Of a DNA stretch of 64,000 nt, positions 32,728 through 41,914 are shown in pieces. The stretch covers positions 4,533 through 68,532 of the forward strand of contig JAWOBE010000039.1 of NCBI GenBank assembly GCA_046498185.1, given 5' to 3'. This stretch comes from CAYXDR01 sp046498185 (GTDB lineage: Bacteria; Desulfobacterota; DSM-4660; Desulfatiglandales; Desulfatiglandaceae). The position numbers and the translations under genes were made by a program. The first letter of the stretch is position 1, and every line of letters starts with the position of its first letter. Under the pieces are notes generated by a model. The model saw nothing but the letters and a program-made list of their open reading frames with translations, ran no database searches and was not told the DNA's origin.

Positions 32728-34947
32728 ATGTTGAGTGGTTTTTCCTTTTTATATGAAGATGCATTGAATCCGGATCAGCTGAAGGCCGTTATGACCACCG
32801 AAGGGCCGGTGCTGGTGATCGCGGGTGCGGGAAGCGGCAAGACGAGGACCTTGGTTTACAGGGTTTACCGTCTGATTGAAGCAGGCGTTTCTCCGGAGTC
32901 CATTCTTTTGTTGACCTTTACACGGAAGGCGGCGGGGGAAATGCTTGAACGCGCCTCCACGCTCGGCGATCCTCGCTGCAGGCAGGTTTCCGGCGGGACG
33001 TTTCATTCCCTGGCGCATCGGATACTGCGGATTCATGCAGAGCGACTCGGCTTCGGCCGCGATTTCATAGTCCTGGACCGCGCGGATATGGAAGAGATCA
33101 TCCATTCGTTGATCCCGGAGCTCCGAATTCCGAAAGACGCTTTCCGCTTCCCGAAAAAATCGACAGTCGCGGGGATTATCAGTAAGGCTGCCAACCTTCA
33201 ACGCCCGGTCGAAAAGGTTGTAAATGATGATTATTCCCAGTTCAACGATGCCTCGGCAGCAGTTACCAGGCTCAACGGGCTTTATCAAGAATATAAACAG
33301 GCTCACGGTTTGATGGACTATGATGATTTGATAATCAAGTTCAGGTCTCTTCTGGCTGATCATCAGGATATACGAGCGGAGCTGAATGCCCGATACCGTT
33401 ATGTACTTGTGGACGAGTACCAGGATACCAACAACATCCAGTCGGATATAGCCAGGCTGCTGGCATATGAACATAGGAACATAATGGTTGTCGGAGACGA
33501 TTGCCAGTCCATATATTCGTTTAGAGGCGCTGATTACCGAAATATGTTTACGTTTCCGGAAGTATTTCCAGAAACCAGTATAATCAAGCTGGAAGAGAAC
33601 TATCGCTCGCTTCAACCAATCCTGGCTTTTACCAATGCACTGATGAGCAACGCCGGAAAGAGTTATACCAAGTGTCTTTTTTCATCCAGAACAGGAGGCG
33701 AACGCCCGAAAATAGTGGATACAGGGACTTCACCAGGGCAGAGCCTGTTTATACGGAGGTACCTGGAAACTTACGTAAAGCAGGGTGGTGCCTTGAGAGA
33801 TGCTGCCGTGCTTTTTCGGGCCGGATACCAGTCCTTTGACCTGGAGGCGGAGCTGACTCGAGGTCGTATTCCGTATGTAAAATACGGTGGCTTCAAGTTT
33901 CTGGAATCCGCGCATATCAGGGATTTTCTGGCTCATTTACGCGTTGTGGTCAATTCAGGGGACGTGGTAAGCTGGGGCAGGATTTTGAGGTTGATAAAGA
34001 ACGTCGGTCAGGCGAAATCTCATTCGGTTATTTCCTGGATGGCCGAAAGCGGCGCGAACCCTGGAGAAATCGTGAACTGGCCGGGCCTGGGCAAAAAGGA
34101 CCAAGGTTTGAGCGCCCTTTCGGCATTGCTGGCGGAGCTTACCGCGAAGAACGTGGGCCCGGTTGAAGCGGTGGAAAAGGTTATGGCCTATTATGTGCCT
34201 ATGATGGAGGGGAGATTCGATGATTATCCCAGGAGGAAAAATGAACTCGAGCAGCTTGTTCCGATGGCTTCCAGGTATCGAAGTCTGCGATCCTTCGTGG
34301 ACGATTTGCTGCTGGATCCTCCGGCCGGCAGCGCAGATCTTGACGGCGGAAACGGCACCAACGTTTTGACCCTTTCCACGGTTCACTCGGCCAAGGGCCT
34401 GGAATGGAAAGTGGTTTTTATCATTTGGGCTGTAGACGGTAAGTTCCCGCCTTTCATGGCGTTGGACGACCCGGAGGCCATTGAAGAGGAGCGGCGTTTG
34501 ATGTATGTCGCCTCCACCAGGGCCAAGGATGAGCTTATAATCTGTTTCCCGGGCGCCGAAGGGGGTGAGCCTTGGGCGGCACGGTATATGAGAGGCGGAA
34601 TTCAGGGGCTTTCGTGCTTTTTAAGAGAGGTGCCGCGATCTCTTGTCAGCTACGAATCAATAAGGAGCGGAAGGCGCGGTCCCGCGCCGTTTATCCCGCC
34701 TTCTGCAAGGGCGGGGATGACTGGGAAGAAAGCTTCTTGGAAATCCGGGACCGCAACGCCCCCTCCCGTGATCGAATCTTACTGCTCAGGTGAGCAGGTT
34801 TTTAAAGCAGGGGATATGGTCGTTCATCCGGCGTTCGGCGCCGGTGTCATATCAAGGCTTGCAGGTTCAGACAAGGTCGAAGTTTTTTTCAAGGAAGTTG
34901 GACGGAAGCTTTTGCATCTTAAGGCGACCAGTTTGACCAAAGCTTGA
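32728..34947 (+). CDS. UvrD/PcrA-like superfamily 1 DNA helicase
   Basis: 739 residues. SF1A 3'-5' helicase motifs in order: I AGAGSGKTRTLVYRV, Ia TFTRKAAGEM, II VLVDEYQDTN, III GDDCQSIYSFRGAD, IV LEENYRS, V TVHSAKGLEWKVVF, VI RRLMYVASTRAKDEL. The C-terminal 45 residues (FKAGDMVVHPAFGAGVISRL...KVEVFFKEVGRKLLHL) match the Tudor-like PcrA C-terminal domain that binds RNA polymerase. So it is closest to PcrA/UvrD, acting in repair and transcription-coupled processes. TTGA overlap with the following hydrolase gene. Confidence 0.92.
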   Translation: MLSGFSFLYEDALNPDQLKAVMTTEGPVLVIAGAGSGKTRTLVYRVYRLIEAGVSPESILLLTFTRKAAGEMLERASTLGDPRCRQVSGGTFHSLAHRILRIHAERLGFGRDFIVLDRADMEEIIHSLIPELRIPKDAFRFPKKSTVAGIISKAANLQRPVEKVVNDDYSQFNDASAAVTRLNGLYQEYKQAHGLMDYDDLIIKFRSLLADHQDIRAELNARYRYVLVDEYQDTNNIQSDIARLLAYEHRNIMVVGDDCQSIYSFRGADYRNMFTFPEVFPETSIIKLEENYRSLQPILAFTNALMSNAGKSYTKCLFSSRTGGERPKIVDTGTSPGQSLFIRRYLETYVKQGGALRDAAVLFRAGYQSFDLEAELTRGRIPYVKYGGFKFLESAHIRDFLAHLRVVVNSGDVVSWGRILRLIKNVGQAKSHSVISWMAESGANPGEIVNWPGLGKKDQGLSALSALLAELTAKNVGPVEAVEKVMAYYVPMMEGRFDDYPRRKNELEQLVPMASRYRSLRSFVDDLLLDPPAGSADLDGGNGTNVLTLSTVHSAKGLEWKVVFIIWAVDGKFPPFMALDDPEAIEEERRLMYVASTRAKDELIICFPGAEGGEPWAARYMRGGIQGLSCFLREVPRSLVSYESIRSGRRGPAPFIPPSARAGMTGKKASWKSGTATPPPVIESYCSGEQVFKAGDMVVHPAFGAGVISRLAGSDKVEVFFKEVGRKLLHLKATSLTKA

Positions 34948-35534
34948 TTTACCGGGAGGGCACCACCGAGGTGGAAAGTATAGAAAGCACAGGAAACCAT
35001 GGTTTGATCCGAAGACAAGATTGCATGCTTTTGATTATTGATGTGCAGCAACGTTTGTCCCCGTCAATTTATAACTTCGGCCCGATATGTGAGAATATCG
35101 TGAAGCTCTCACGATTCGCGGATATCATTGGGTTGCCAGTGGTGCTGACAGAGCAGATCAACCTGGGAGAAACGGTACAGGAAGTGACAGGTGCGCTGGG
35201 GGATGTCAGTGCGTTGAAAAAGATTGAATTCAATTGTTTCGGTTCTAAAGATATAGCCGGGCGCCTTTGGGCGTCAGGGCGTAAAACTTTGCTTATAGCA
35301 GGTATCGAGACGCATATATGTGTAGCTCAAACCGCGATTTCCGGTTTGGGCCGGTTCGATGTCCAGGTTGTTGCAGATGCAACTTCTTCGCGGAATCCGT
35401 TGGACAGGGATTTAGCATTCGAGCGCATGAAGGGGTTAGGCGTGGCCTTGACTTCAACCGAGATGTTGATATACGAATTACTGGAGAAAGCCGGGACAGA
35501 CGAGTTCAAAGAGGCCCTTAGACTTGTAAAATAA
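34944..35534 (+). CDS. Isochorismatase-family cysteine hydrolase
   Basis: 196 residues from a TTG that overlaps the helicase stop (TTGA); a GTG at 34971 is an alternative. The core fold begins MLLIIDVQQRLSP (catalytic Asp). The catalytic Lys lies in a position equivalent to ALKKIEFNCFG, and the Cys in GIETHICVAQTAISG, forming the D-K-C triad. Such enzymes hydrolyse amides like nicotinamide or vinyl ethers like isochorismate; the substrate is unknown. Twelve bases before a thiamine-binding protein gene, so likely in the same transcript. Confidence 0.85.
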   Translation: MIYREGTTEVESIESTGNHGLIRRQDCMLLIIDVQQRLSPSIYNFGPICENIVKLSRFADIIGLPVVLTEQINLGETVQEVTGALGDVSALKKIEFNCFGSKDIAGRLWASGRKTLLIAGIETHICVAQTAISGLGRFDVQVVADATSSRNPLDRDLAFERMKGLGVALTSTEMLIYELLEKAGTDEFKEALRLVK

Positions 35535-35545
35535 GGAGATCGAAG

Positions 35546-35854
35546 ATGGCGCTTATGGAATTTACGCTTATCCCGCTTGACAAAGGGGCAAGCTTCAGTA
35601 AATACGTTTCCGGGACACTCAGCGTAGTGAAGGAAAGCGGCCTGGACTACCGGTTGAACCCCATGGGAACGGTGGTTGAAGGGGAATGGGACGATTTGCT
35701 CGCACTGCTTACGAGTTGCGTTCGACAGCTTGAAAAGGAGTCGGACCGTATAAGCCTTTCGGTGAAGTTCGATATTCGAAAGGGTTTAACCGGCGCTCTT
35801 GATGGAAAGATAAAAAGTGTTCAGGAAAAATCGGGTTTTACGGTCAAAACGTGA
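35546..35854 (+). CDS. MTH1187/YkoF-like thiamine-binding protein
   Basis: 102 residues, ferredoxin-like fold of the MTH1187/YqgV family (thiamine-binding): opening MEFTLIPLDKG, then SKYVSGTLSVVKESGLDYRLNPMGTVVEGEWDDLLALL, which includes the conserved NPMGT-like loop, and ISLSVKFDIRKG. Family members bind thiamine but their cellular job is debated. GGAG precedes the ATG at seven bases. Last in the operon with the helicase and hydrolase; not under a riboswitch here, unlike thiZXY. Faces mnmE convergently. Confidence 0.85.
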   Translation: MALMEFTLIPLDKGASFSKYVSGTLSVVKESGLDYRLNPMGTVVEGEWDDLLALLTSCVRQLEKESDRISLSVKFDIRKGLTGALDGKIKSVQEKSGFTVKT

Positions 35855-35888
35855 TATATTTTTGTTGAGGCGCTCCAGGAGCGGCGTC

Positions 35889-37274
35889 TCATTTGCCCAA
35901 GCAGAATCGACTGAAGATGGTATCCAGCAAATCGTTCGTGGTGTTTTCTCCGGTTATTTCGCCCAGGGTTTCGATACAGTCTGATAATTCCGAAGCGATT
36001 ATTTCCATGGGTGCACCCCGCCGGCTTGCGTCCGCGGCGGCTGCAAGAGATTGCGAAGCTCTTTCCAATGCATTGAGATGCCTCGCGTTGGCCACTGCAT
36101 GTGAACACAAGGATTCTGAATCTGACTCTGCCACTGTTTGAAGGATGGCTGCCTTGAGCTTTTCGAGTCCGGTTCCGGTGAGGGCCGAAATCGATACCTT
36201 GGGGATATCGGGATAGCGCCGGGCAACTATTTCTTCGTCCAACGCGGATGTCAGGTCTTCTTTGTTCATTACAATCAACATGTTTTTGTCCCTGCAGCGG
36301 TGCAGGATTTCAATGTCCCCGTCTTTCAGGTCCCGGCTCCGGTCGAGGACGACAAGGACTAGATCCGCTTCATCGAGTCTCCGCCGACTGAATTCAATCC
36401 CGAGGGCTTCAATCTCATCCGGTGCCTGCCTGAATCCGGCGGTGTCAGCCAGCTTGACCGGCAGGCCTTCAATGGATATCACCGATTCGATAATATCCCG
36501 GGTTGTGCCGGGCATAGGCGTAACAATAGCCCTCGGTTCGTCGAGCAGCATGTTAAGGATGCTGGATTTGCCTACGTTCACGCACCCCGCGAGAACGGTA
36601 TCCACTCCATCGATCCATACCCTGTTGCTTGCCCCTGAGCGAATCAATACTTCCATGCGGGGGATTAAACGGTTTTCGACGATATCGGCAAGTTTTTCAG
36701 CGGGCATGATTTCCGCCTCTTCATCGGGAAAATCGATAGCTGTTTCGACATGGGCGGACAATTCCAGCACTTCTGCGCGCAACCTGTGGATTTCCTTTCC
36801 CAACGCGCCCTGCATCTGGCGGGCGGCCATTCTGAGACCTTTTTCCGATCTGCTGTTTATCAGATCCACTACAGCTTCGGCCTGAGTCAAATCGAGCCTG
36901 CCGTTGAGAAAAGCCCGCAGAGTGAATTCACCGGGTTCGGCCTGCCGCACGCCGCACTTCACAACCAACCTCAAAATTTTTGAAAGAAGGAGGTATCCGC
37001 TGTGTGAATTTATCTCCACCACGTCCTGTTTGGTAAAGGAATTAGGTGCATACATGCAGGTAAGCAGTACTTCGTCTATCGTTTCACCGGATCGGGGGTC
37101 GATGATGTGGCCGAGATATAGTCTATGGCTTTGCAGTCGGTTGACTCGTTTTTTCGGTTTGAAAATACGGTCAATCACAGAAAATGCACCGGGTCCGCTT
37201 ATTCGTATGATTCCTATTCCGGCAGTCCCGAGCGGGGTCGAGATTGCTGCGATGGTGTCATGTGTGATGGACAT
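35889..37274 (-). CDS. mnmE: tRNA uridine-5-carboxymethylaminomethyl modification GTPase
   Basis: 461 residues. Domains: N-terminal THF-binding (DTIAAISTPLGTAGIGIIRISGPGA, LYLGHIIDPRSGETIDEVLL), helical middle, inserted G domain with G1 AGCVNVGKSSILNML, G2 GTTRD, G3 DTAGFRQ, G4 NKED, G5 SALTG, and the C-terminal CxGK as RFCLGK with the catalytic Cys. Together with MnmG it modifies the wobble U34 of several tRNAs. Last of the conserved leftward rpmH-rnpA-yidD-yidC-jag-mnmE block, 130 bases after jag with two hairpins between. Confidence 0.96.
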   Translation of the reverse strand: MSITHDTIAAISTPLGTAGIGIIRISGPGAFSVIDRIFKPKKRVNRLQSHRLYLGHIIDPRSGETIDEVLLTCMYAPNSFTKQDVVEINSHSGYLLLSKILRLVVKCGVRQAEPGEFTLRAFLNGRLDLTQAEAVVDLINSRSEKGLRMAARQMQGALGKEIHRLRAEVLELSAHVETAIDFPDEEAEIMPAEKLADIVENRLIPRMEVLIRSGASNRVWIDGVDTVLAGCVNVGKSSILNMLLDEPRAIVTPMPGTTRDIIESVISIEGLPVKLADTAGFRQAPDEIEALGIEFSRRRLDEADLVLVVLDRSRDLKDGDIEILHRCRDKNMLIVMNKEDLTSALDEEIVARRYPDIPKVSISALTGTGLEKLKAAILQTVAESDSESLCSHAVANARHLNALERASQSLAAAADASRRGAPMEIIASELSDCIETLGEITGENTTNDLLDTIFSRFCLGK

Positions 37275-37324
37275 ATTATCGGAGTGGTGGTTTTAGTTAG
37301 TTTCCAATCCGGAAACTTCGCTGT

Positions 37325-37349
37325 GCCCATCCGGCATTTCCGGATGGGC
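37325..37349. repeat. Hairpin with 10-bp perfect arms (twin of 47872-47896)
   Basis: GCCCATCCGG and its complement CCGGATGGGC flank CATTT. Directly downstream of jag, upstream of mnmE; the same arms recur at 47872-47896 with TATTG between. There is no poly-T tail on either strand. Confidence 0.7.
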
Positions 37350-37364
37350 ACTAGTTATTGAATA

Positions 37365-37402
37365 ATTCCGTCCCAGGCCCAGGCTTGGTCCGGGGACGGA
37401 AT
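37365..37402. repeat. Second hairpin between jag and mnmE
   Basis: ATTCCGTCCC (37365-37374) pairs perfectly with GGGACGGAAT (37393-37402) around an 18-base loop. It ends five bases before the jag stop on the minus strand. Could attenuate transcription into mnmE. Confidence 0.5.
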
Positions 37403-37406
37403 AGGA

Positions 37407-38060
37407 TTATTTGTTTGGGATTATTACTACTTTTTTAAGCATCCCTTCACCTCTGCTGGTGGTGGTAAGCTGTTGCTGATCTTTAAGTGCAATATGCACA
37501 ATACGCCTGTCATGGGGGTTAAGGAGCCCGGTGCTCATGGGTTTTTTTGATTTTCGCGCTTTTTCTCCAATATCAAGAGCCATCTGAATAAGATAGTCTT
37601 TTCTCCGGCGACGGTAATTTTCAGAATCTATAATCAAATGGATTTTTCTGTCGAGATTTTTCGAAACTATCTTGGTGACGATGAATTGCAGGGCGTCAAG
37701 GGTGCGTCCTTTGCGCCCGATCAACAGACCGGATTTATCCCCGTCTATGCAAAGCTTCACGATGCCGTCGGCTACTTCGGCTTCGACCTCTGCGCCTTCC
37801 ACGGGGATCAGCGAGAGGATATCTTCAAGGGTATTTTTTGCGACTTTCAATATTTCATCATCGCCGGTTTGGGCAGGCGGTTCTTCCCTGGCGATCGAAA
37901 TTCTGACTCTGGCTTTTTTGCCTCCGACAAGGCCGAAGATACCGGGTGAGCCCGGTTCTATGACTTCTATGCTGATATCGTCGCGGGGTACGTTCAATTT
38001 GCGGCATGCGTTTTCCACTGCTTCTTCGGTGGTTTTGCCTTCAAATTCGAATGGTTCCAT
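37407..38060 (-). CDS. jag: RNA-binding protein Jag (KhpB/EloR)
   Basis: 217 residues from an ATG preceded by GGAGG at 38060; a start five codons further up is possible. Jag_N domain (FEFEGKTTEEAVENACRKLNV, then VEVIEPGSPGIFGLVGGKKARVRI), a KH domain (KLCIDGDKSGLLIGRKGRTLDALQFIVTKI), and R3H (RKDYLIQMALDIGEKARKS...PMSTGLLNPHDRRIVHIALKDQQ). KhpB binds RNA and modulates cell elongation in Firmicutes. Lies between yidC and mnmE as expected; its stop is followed by hairpins. Confidence 0.95.
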   Translation of the reverse strand: MEPFEFEGKTTEEAVENACRKLNVPRDDISIEVIEPGSPGIFGLVGGKKARVRISIAREEPPAQTGDDEILKVAKNTLEDILSLIPVEGAEVEAEVADGIVKLCIDGDKSGLLIGRKGRTLDALQFIVTKIVSKNLDRKIHLIIDSENYRRRRKDYLIQMALDIGEKARKSKKPMSTGLLNPHDRRIVHIALKDQQQLTTTSRGEGMLKKVVIIPNK

Positions 38061-38076
38061 TGTGATCCTCCACAAA

Positions 38077-39738
38077 CTATTTCGATCTTTTTATGATATG
38101 GTATTGCTGGCCTATAGAGATAAGATTGTTGACCAGCCAGTACAGTACAAGGCCCGAGGGGAAATTTATGAAAAAGAAAGTAAAAATCAGCGGAAGGAAC
38201 ATCATCATTTTCGCTTGGGCGGGATCGCCGGGTGCCGGAGTCATTTTCTGCTGCAGGAACATGGAAGCTCCCATGAGAAGCGTAAGCACGGGTATCCCAT
38301 AAGGAGGCGACATCAACGGCACGCTGAACGGGAAACTGAACAGGCGGTCGGGTGCGGATAGGTCGTCGATCCAGAGGAAAAACGGAGCGTGTCTCAACTC
38401 TATAGCGCTTCCTAGCACCCTGAACAGTGCGAAAAATACCGGTAGTTGGATAATCATGGGCAGACAGCCACTCATAGGGTTTATCTTGTAAGTCCGGTAG
38501 AGGGTCATCATCTCCTTGTTCATCGCCTGGCGGTCGTTTTTATATTTCTCCTTCAATTTCATGAGCCTTGGTTGCAGCTTTTTCATCTCCCCCATGGATT
38601 TGTAACTTTTGTGAGTAAGAGGCCAGAAGAGAATTTTAACCAAAATTGTCAAGACTATAATCGCAAGGCCGTAATTATGGAGGAATTTTTCGAAGAATCT
38701 AAGGATATAAAGCAGGGGCTTTGCTATGACGTCGGTCCATCCGAAGTTGATTGCCTTTGCGAGTTTGTTCCCCTCGTTTTTCAGCACACCCATGTCTCTC
38801 GGCCCGAAGAAAAGGGAGTATTCCGAAGAGGTAACGCCGCCGGGCTGGATCGGAACCGGTTCCGGGATATGGACGCCTTCAAGGATGCCGGAAAGAAGTT
38901 TTGTCCCGGTGAACAATGAATTTGATTGCGTCCCTGGAACTATCGCGGACAGGAAATATTCATTTTCGTACCCAAGCCAGTTTATTGTTCCTTCGATTTT
39001 TTCTTCTTCCTGGACTTTTTTGATTTTGAGTTCTTCCAATTTTTCGTCTACAAGAACCGCGAGCCCGCGGAATGCGTAATAACTCCGGTCCGCATCGGGC
39101 GGCAGGTATCTCAACCTTGTGGTGAAGGATCCTTTTATAGGGTTCCGAGTGAGATTGCGGGCCTCTATGTCCAGTTTTATGGAATACCTGTCGGGAAAGA
39201 ATCGAAAAGTATAGATGGATTCTATCCCTTCGGTGGATCTGGATCTAAAAACTAATTCTTTCGGGGATCCGTTTTCGTGAAGCACCAGAGAGCCCTGATC
39301 CACTTCGCATGTTGCAGGATCAGAGGCGCTGGGAGCATCGGGGATGTAACCGATCTGGACCGGGAGCGCCTGATCGGGGCTTAGAGATATCAGCTCTATC
39401 AGCGGAGAACCAGGATCGCTGGTCCTCCGGTATTTCTTCAGTTTGAAACTTGTAAAGGTAGGCCCTTCGGTGGATATAACCGCGTTGTAGAGTGGGGTGT
39501 CGATCTCCACAAGTTTGCGTTCAGCCCGGGACGCCGGCTGATCTAAAGGCTTAACCTGGGGTTGTTCGGGCTGTTGCTGAATTTGTGGAGGAGCGGACCG
39601 CTCGGAAAATGCTTCTTGTGCATTTTCAGACGTAGCTACCGGTCTGGGGGAATGTTCACGCTCGGGTGAAAACAGATAGGACCAGCCTACAAGCACAAGA
39701 AAAGATAACACAAAGGCCATCAAAGTTCGTTTTTCCAT
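38077..39738 (-). CDS. yidC: Membrane protein insertase YidC
   Basis: 553 residues, the Gram-negative size class. N-terminal helix LMAFVLSFLVLVGWSYLF, then a Pro/Gln-rich linker and a large periplasmic domain (about 55-330), and the 60-kDa insertase core with five helices (NYGLAIIVLTILVKILFWPLTHKSYKSMGEMKKLQPRLMKLKEKYKNDR, MSGCLPMIIQLPVFFALFRVL). Inserts proteins into the inner membrane with or without SecYEG. Neighbours yidD upstream and jag downstream match the standard order. Confidence 0.97.
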   Translation of the reverse strand: MEKRTLMAFVLSFLVLVGWSYLFSPEREHSPRPVATSENAQEAFSERSAPPQIQQQPEQPQVKPLDQPASRAERKLVEIDTPLYNAVISTEGPTFTSFKLKKYRRTSDPGSPLIELISLSPDQALPVQIGYIPDAPSASDPATCEVDQGSLVLHENGSPKELVFRSRSTEGIESIYTFRFFPDRYSIKLDIEARNLTRNPIKGSFTTRLRYLPPDADRSYYAFRGLAVLVDEKLEELKIKKVQEEEKIEGTINWLGYENEYFLSAIVPGTQSNSLFTGTKLLSGILEGVHIPEPVPIQPGGVTSSEYSLFFGPRDMGVLKNEGNKLAKAINFGWTDVIAKPLLYILRFFEKFLHNYGLAIIVLTILVKILFWPLTHKSYKSMGEMKKLQPRLMKLKEKYKNDRQAMNKEMMTLYRTYKINPMSGCLPMIIQLPVFFALFRVLGSAIELRHAPFFLWIDDLSAPDRLFSFPFSVPLMSPPYGIPVLTLLMGASMFLQQKMTPAPGDPAQAKMMMFLPLIFTFFFINFPSGLVLYWLVNNLISIGQQYHIIKRSK

Positions 39739-39843
39739 AGGACTCCCTGACCGATGGAATATTGAAGCCCATGAGAGGCTTTAAACCATAGGTGAAAACT
39801 GCGGGCGAAGGTCCCCGCGAAATTTTAATCGGCGCAGGCATGC

Positions 39844-40092
39844 TCAAGGAAGGGGATCATAACCGCCTGGATGAAACGGATGGCACTTGATGATCCGCCG
39901 AAAGGCCAGCCAACAGCCTTTTACCAGCCCGTATTTTTCTATCGCTTCACGGGCATATGCGGAACAAGTCGGGTAAAAGCGGCAGGAGGCAGGCCAAAGA
40001 GGAGACAGCAAAGTCTGGTAAACCCATATCATGGCGATGGCCAGATACTTAATTTTACTTGACGAACTTTTTATCAAGGACGATAGGTTCAA
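39844..40092 (-). CDS. yidD: Membrane protein insertion efficiency factor YidD
   Basis: 82 residues, starting with a TTG that overlaps the rnpA end by 38 bases; the next Met (residue 21) would cut off the amphipathic helix, so the longer start fits relatives better. Family signature SPLWPASCRFYPTCSAYAREAIEKYG, with the three conserved cysteines, and IIKCHPFHPGGYDPLP at the end. Membrane-associated helper near YidC/Sec. Confidence 0.92.
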   Translation of the reverse strand: MNLSSLIKSSSSKIKYLAIAMIWVYQTLLSPLWPASCRFYPTCSAYAREAIEKYGLVKGCWLAFRRIIKCHPFHPGGYDPLP

Positions 40093-40405
40093 GTTCCTCT
40101 TTAGTCTTTCGGTAGTTTAGATAAGCGACATCCTTTTTTGCCACGAAGACAAAATCATATCCCCGGGGTAAACGGGGCTTATTTAATCTGAAGAATTCTC
40201 TCAGGAGGCGCTTTATTCTGTTCCTTGTAACCGCGTTTCCGACCTTTTTGCCGACTGTAACCCCCATTCGTGTGATATCCAGGCCGTTTTTCCCTGTTAT
40301 TACGACGAAATGTGTCGTGTGATACCTTTTGCCGGCCCGATTCAATTTGACAAAATCCGGCCTCTTCAATAACCTCTGAGTTTTCGGAAATGTAAAAAAT
40401 TCCAT
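40055..40405 (-). CDS. rnpA: Ribonuclease P protein component
   Basis: 116 residues. Typical basic RnpA: FPKTQRLLKRPDFVKLNRAGKRY, GVTVGKKVGNAVTRNRIKRLLREFFRLNK (the conserved RNR motif that contacts P RNA) and LPRGYDFVFVAKK. Processes pre-tRNA 5' ends together with the RNA subunit, which is not in this window. Twenty-five bases after rpmH; overlaps yidD. Confidence 0.96.
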   Translation of the reverse strand: MEFFTFPKTQRLLKRPDFVKLNRAGKRYHTTHFVVITGKNGLDITRMGVTVGKKVGNAVTRNRIKRLLREFFRLNKPRLPRGYDFVFVAKKDVAYLNYRKTKEELEPIVLDKKFVK

Positions 40406-40430
40406 ATTGATCGGAGGCCGTTTGACACTA

Positions 40431-40577
40431 CTAGAAATTATAGGCTACAGTAAGCCGTTTCCGCCCTTTAGCCCTTCTCCTTTTCAATACATTTCTACCG
40501 CTCTTGGTTTTCATTCTGGCCCTGAAACCATGGGTACGGGCTCTCTTAATGTTGCTGGGTTGATACGTCCTTTTCAT
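40431..40577 (-). CDS. rpmH: 50S ribosomal protein L34
   Basis: 48 residues, MKRTYQPSNIKRARTHGF followed by RARMKTKSGRNVLKRRRAKGRKRL, the canonical L34. The internal ATG at 40577 is the true start; the open frame upstream is unrelated. Heads the rpmH-rnpA-yidD-yidC-jag-mnmE operon, which in many bacteria adjoins dnaA/oriC; no dnaA is present upstream here. Confidence 0.97.
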   Translation of the reverse strand: MKRTYQPSNIKRARTHGFRARMKTKSGRNVLKRRRAKGRKRLTVAYNF

Positions 40578-40616
40578 GATCTGAATCTTCTTTCTGGGCG
40601 AATTAATTAAAACTAT

Positions 40617-40646
40617 TATATAAGCATGTGGCCGGCAGCTTGTCAA
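40617..40646 (-). promoter_or_regulatory. Promoter of the rpmH operon
   Basis: Minus-strand TTGACA (40641-40646), 18-base spacer, TATATA (40617-40622) extended to TATATAAT. Transcription would start about 30 bases before the L34 ATG. Confidence 0.7.
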
Positions 40647-40743
40647 GACCAAACCCTGTACCCATTTTATGTTTGCTAAATCTTAATACTTCGGATACCT
40701 ATCACACTACGAATCCGGTGTATAGAGAAAGGAGATGCAGCCT

Positions 40744-41778
40744 ATGTTGTTCGATCCTATATTAGGTCTGTTTTCAAATGACTTGGCGATTGATCTGGGT
40801 ACTGCGAACACGCTTGTATACATGAAGGGCAAGGGAATTGTGCTGAGCGAGCCCTCGGTCGTCGCAGTCAAAAAAGATGACAAGGGCGCCAACAAAGTAC
40901 TGGCGGTGGGCACCGAGGCAAAAATGATGCTTGGCAGAACGCCTGGAAATATTATCGCGATCCGACCTATGAAAGATGGAGTGATCGCCGATTTTGAAAT
41001 AACCGAGGCGATGCTGCGCCATTTCATTCGAACCGTACACAATCGCAGAACCCTGGTTCGGCCGAGAATCATAGTGTGTGTGCCGAGCGGGATCACACAG
41101 GTGGAAAAACGAGCGGTTAGGGAGTCGGCTGAGTCGGCCGGTGCAAGAGAAGTCTACCTGATAGAGGAGCCGATGGCCGCGGCCATCGGGGCGGGCCTGC
41201 CGATCACCGAGCCCACTGCAAATATGGTTGTCGATATCGGGGGAGGTACGACTGAAGTGGCTGTGATTTCGTTGGCGGGCATCGTCTACAGCCGCTCGGT
41301 GCGTGTTGCCGGCGACAAGATGGATGAAGCGATACTCCAGTATGTCAAGAGGAAATATAATCTCTTGATAGGAATAAGAACGGCAGAGATTATCAAGACC
41401 ACTATAGGCAATGCCTATCCGGAGGAAAATGTCGAAACGATTGAAGTCAAAGGCCGGGATCTGGTTACAGGCATTCCCAAAATCCTCGTTATAGACTCCG
41501 AGGAGGTTCGAAAATCAATTTCAGAACAGATAGAGACGATAGTCGAAACCGTGCGCATCGCGCTTGAGCAGACGCCGCCGGAACTGGCTGCGGATATCGT
41601 GGATAGGGGAATCATATTAACCGGCGGCGGGGCGTTGCTGAAAAACCTCGACATATTGCTGCGGGAAGAGACCAGACTGCCTGTAACGGTCACAGAAGAT
41701 CCTCTTTCGGCTGTGGCGGTGGGTTCCGGCAGGGCACTTGACAATATAGCCATATTGAGAGAAGTTTCCATTAGATGA
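40744..41778 (+). CDS. mreB: Rod shape-determining protein MreB
   Basis: 344 residues from the ATG at 40744, nine bases after AAAGGAG; an ATG at 40735 sits on the ribosome-binding site itself. Actin-fold filament protein: DLAIDLGTANTLVYMKGKGIVLSEPSVVA, PSGITQVEKRAVRESAE, VDIGGGTTEVAVISL and ILTGGGALLKNLD. Organises the lateral cell wall machinery. First of mreBCD-mrdA-rodA, so a rod-shaped cell is expected. Confidence 0.97.
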   Translation: MLFDPILGLFSNDLAIDLGTANTLVYMKGKGIVLSEPSVVAVKKDDKGANKVLAVGTEAKMMLGRTPGNIIAIRPMKDGVIADFEITEAMLRHFIRTVHNRRTLVRPRIIVCVPSGITQVEKRAVRESAESAGAREVYLIEEPMAAAIGAGLPITEPTANMVVDIGGGTTEVAVISLAGIVYSRSVRVAGDKMDEAILQYVKRKYNLLIGIRTAEIIKTTIGNAYPEENVETIEVKGRDLVTGIPKILVIDSEEVRKSISEQIETIVETVRIALEQTPPELAADIVDRGIILTGGGALLKNLDILLREETRLPVTVTEDPLSAVAVGSGRALDNIAILREVSIR

Positions 41779-41914
41779 TTGCTGTTCCGGCGTTTGAAAC
41801 CGCTATCCGGCCGGGAATTTGTAGTTTCTCCGGTTGAAAGCTTGCCGGTGTTGAGTCCTTAACAGATAAATCGAATTTAGAATTCCTTCGTGACGGTCCA
41901 GCCGGTCCGTCTGC

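Noticed and set aside
40431..40577. Origin of replication beside rpmH
   Set aside because: No dnaA gene and no cluster of DnaA boxes could be recognised between rpmH and mreB.
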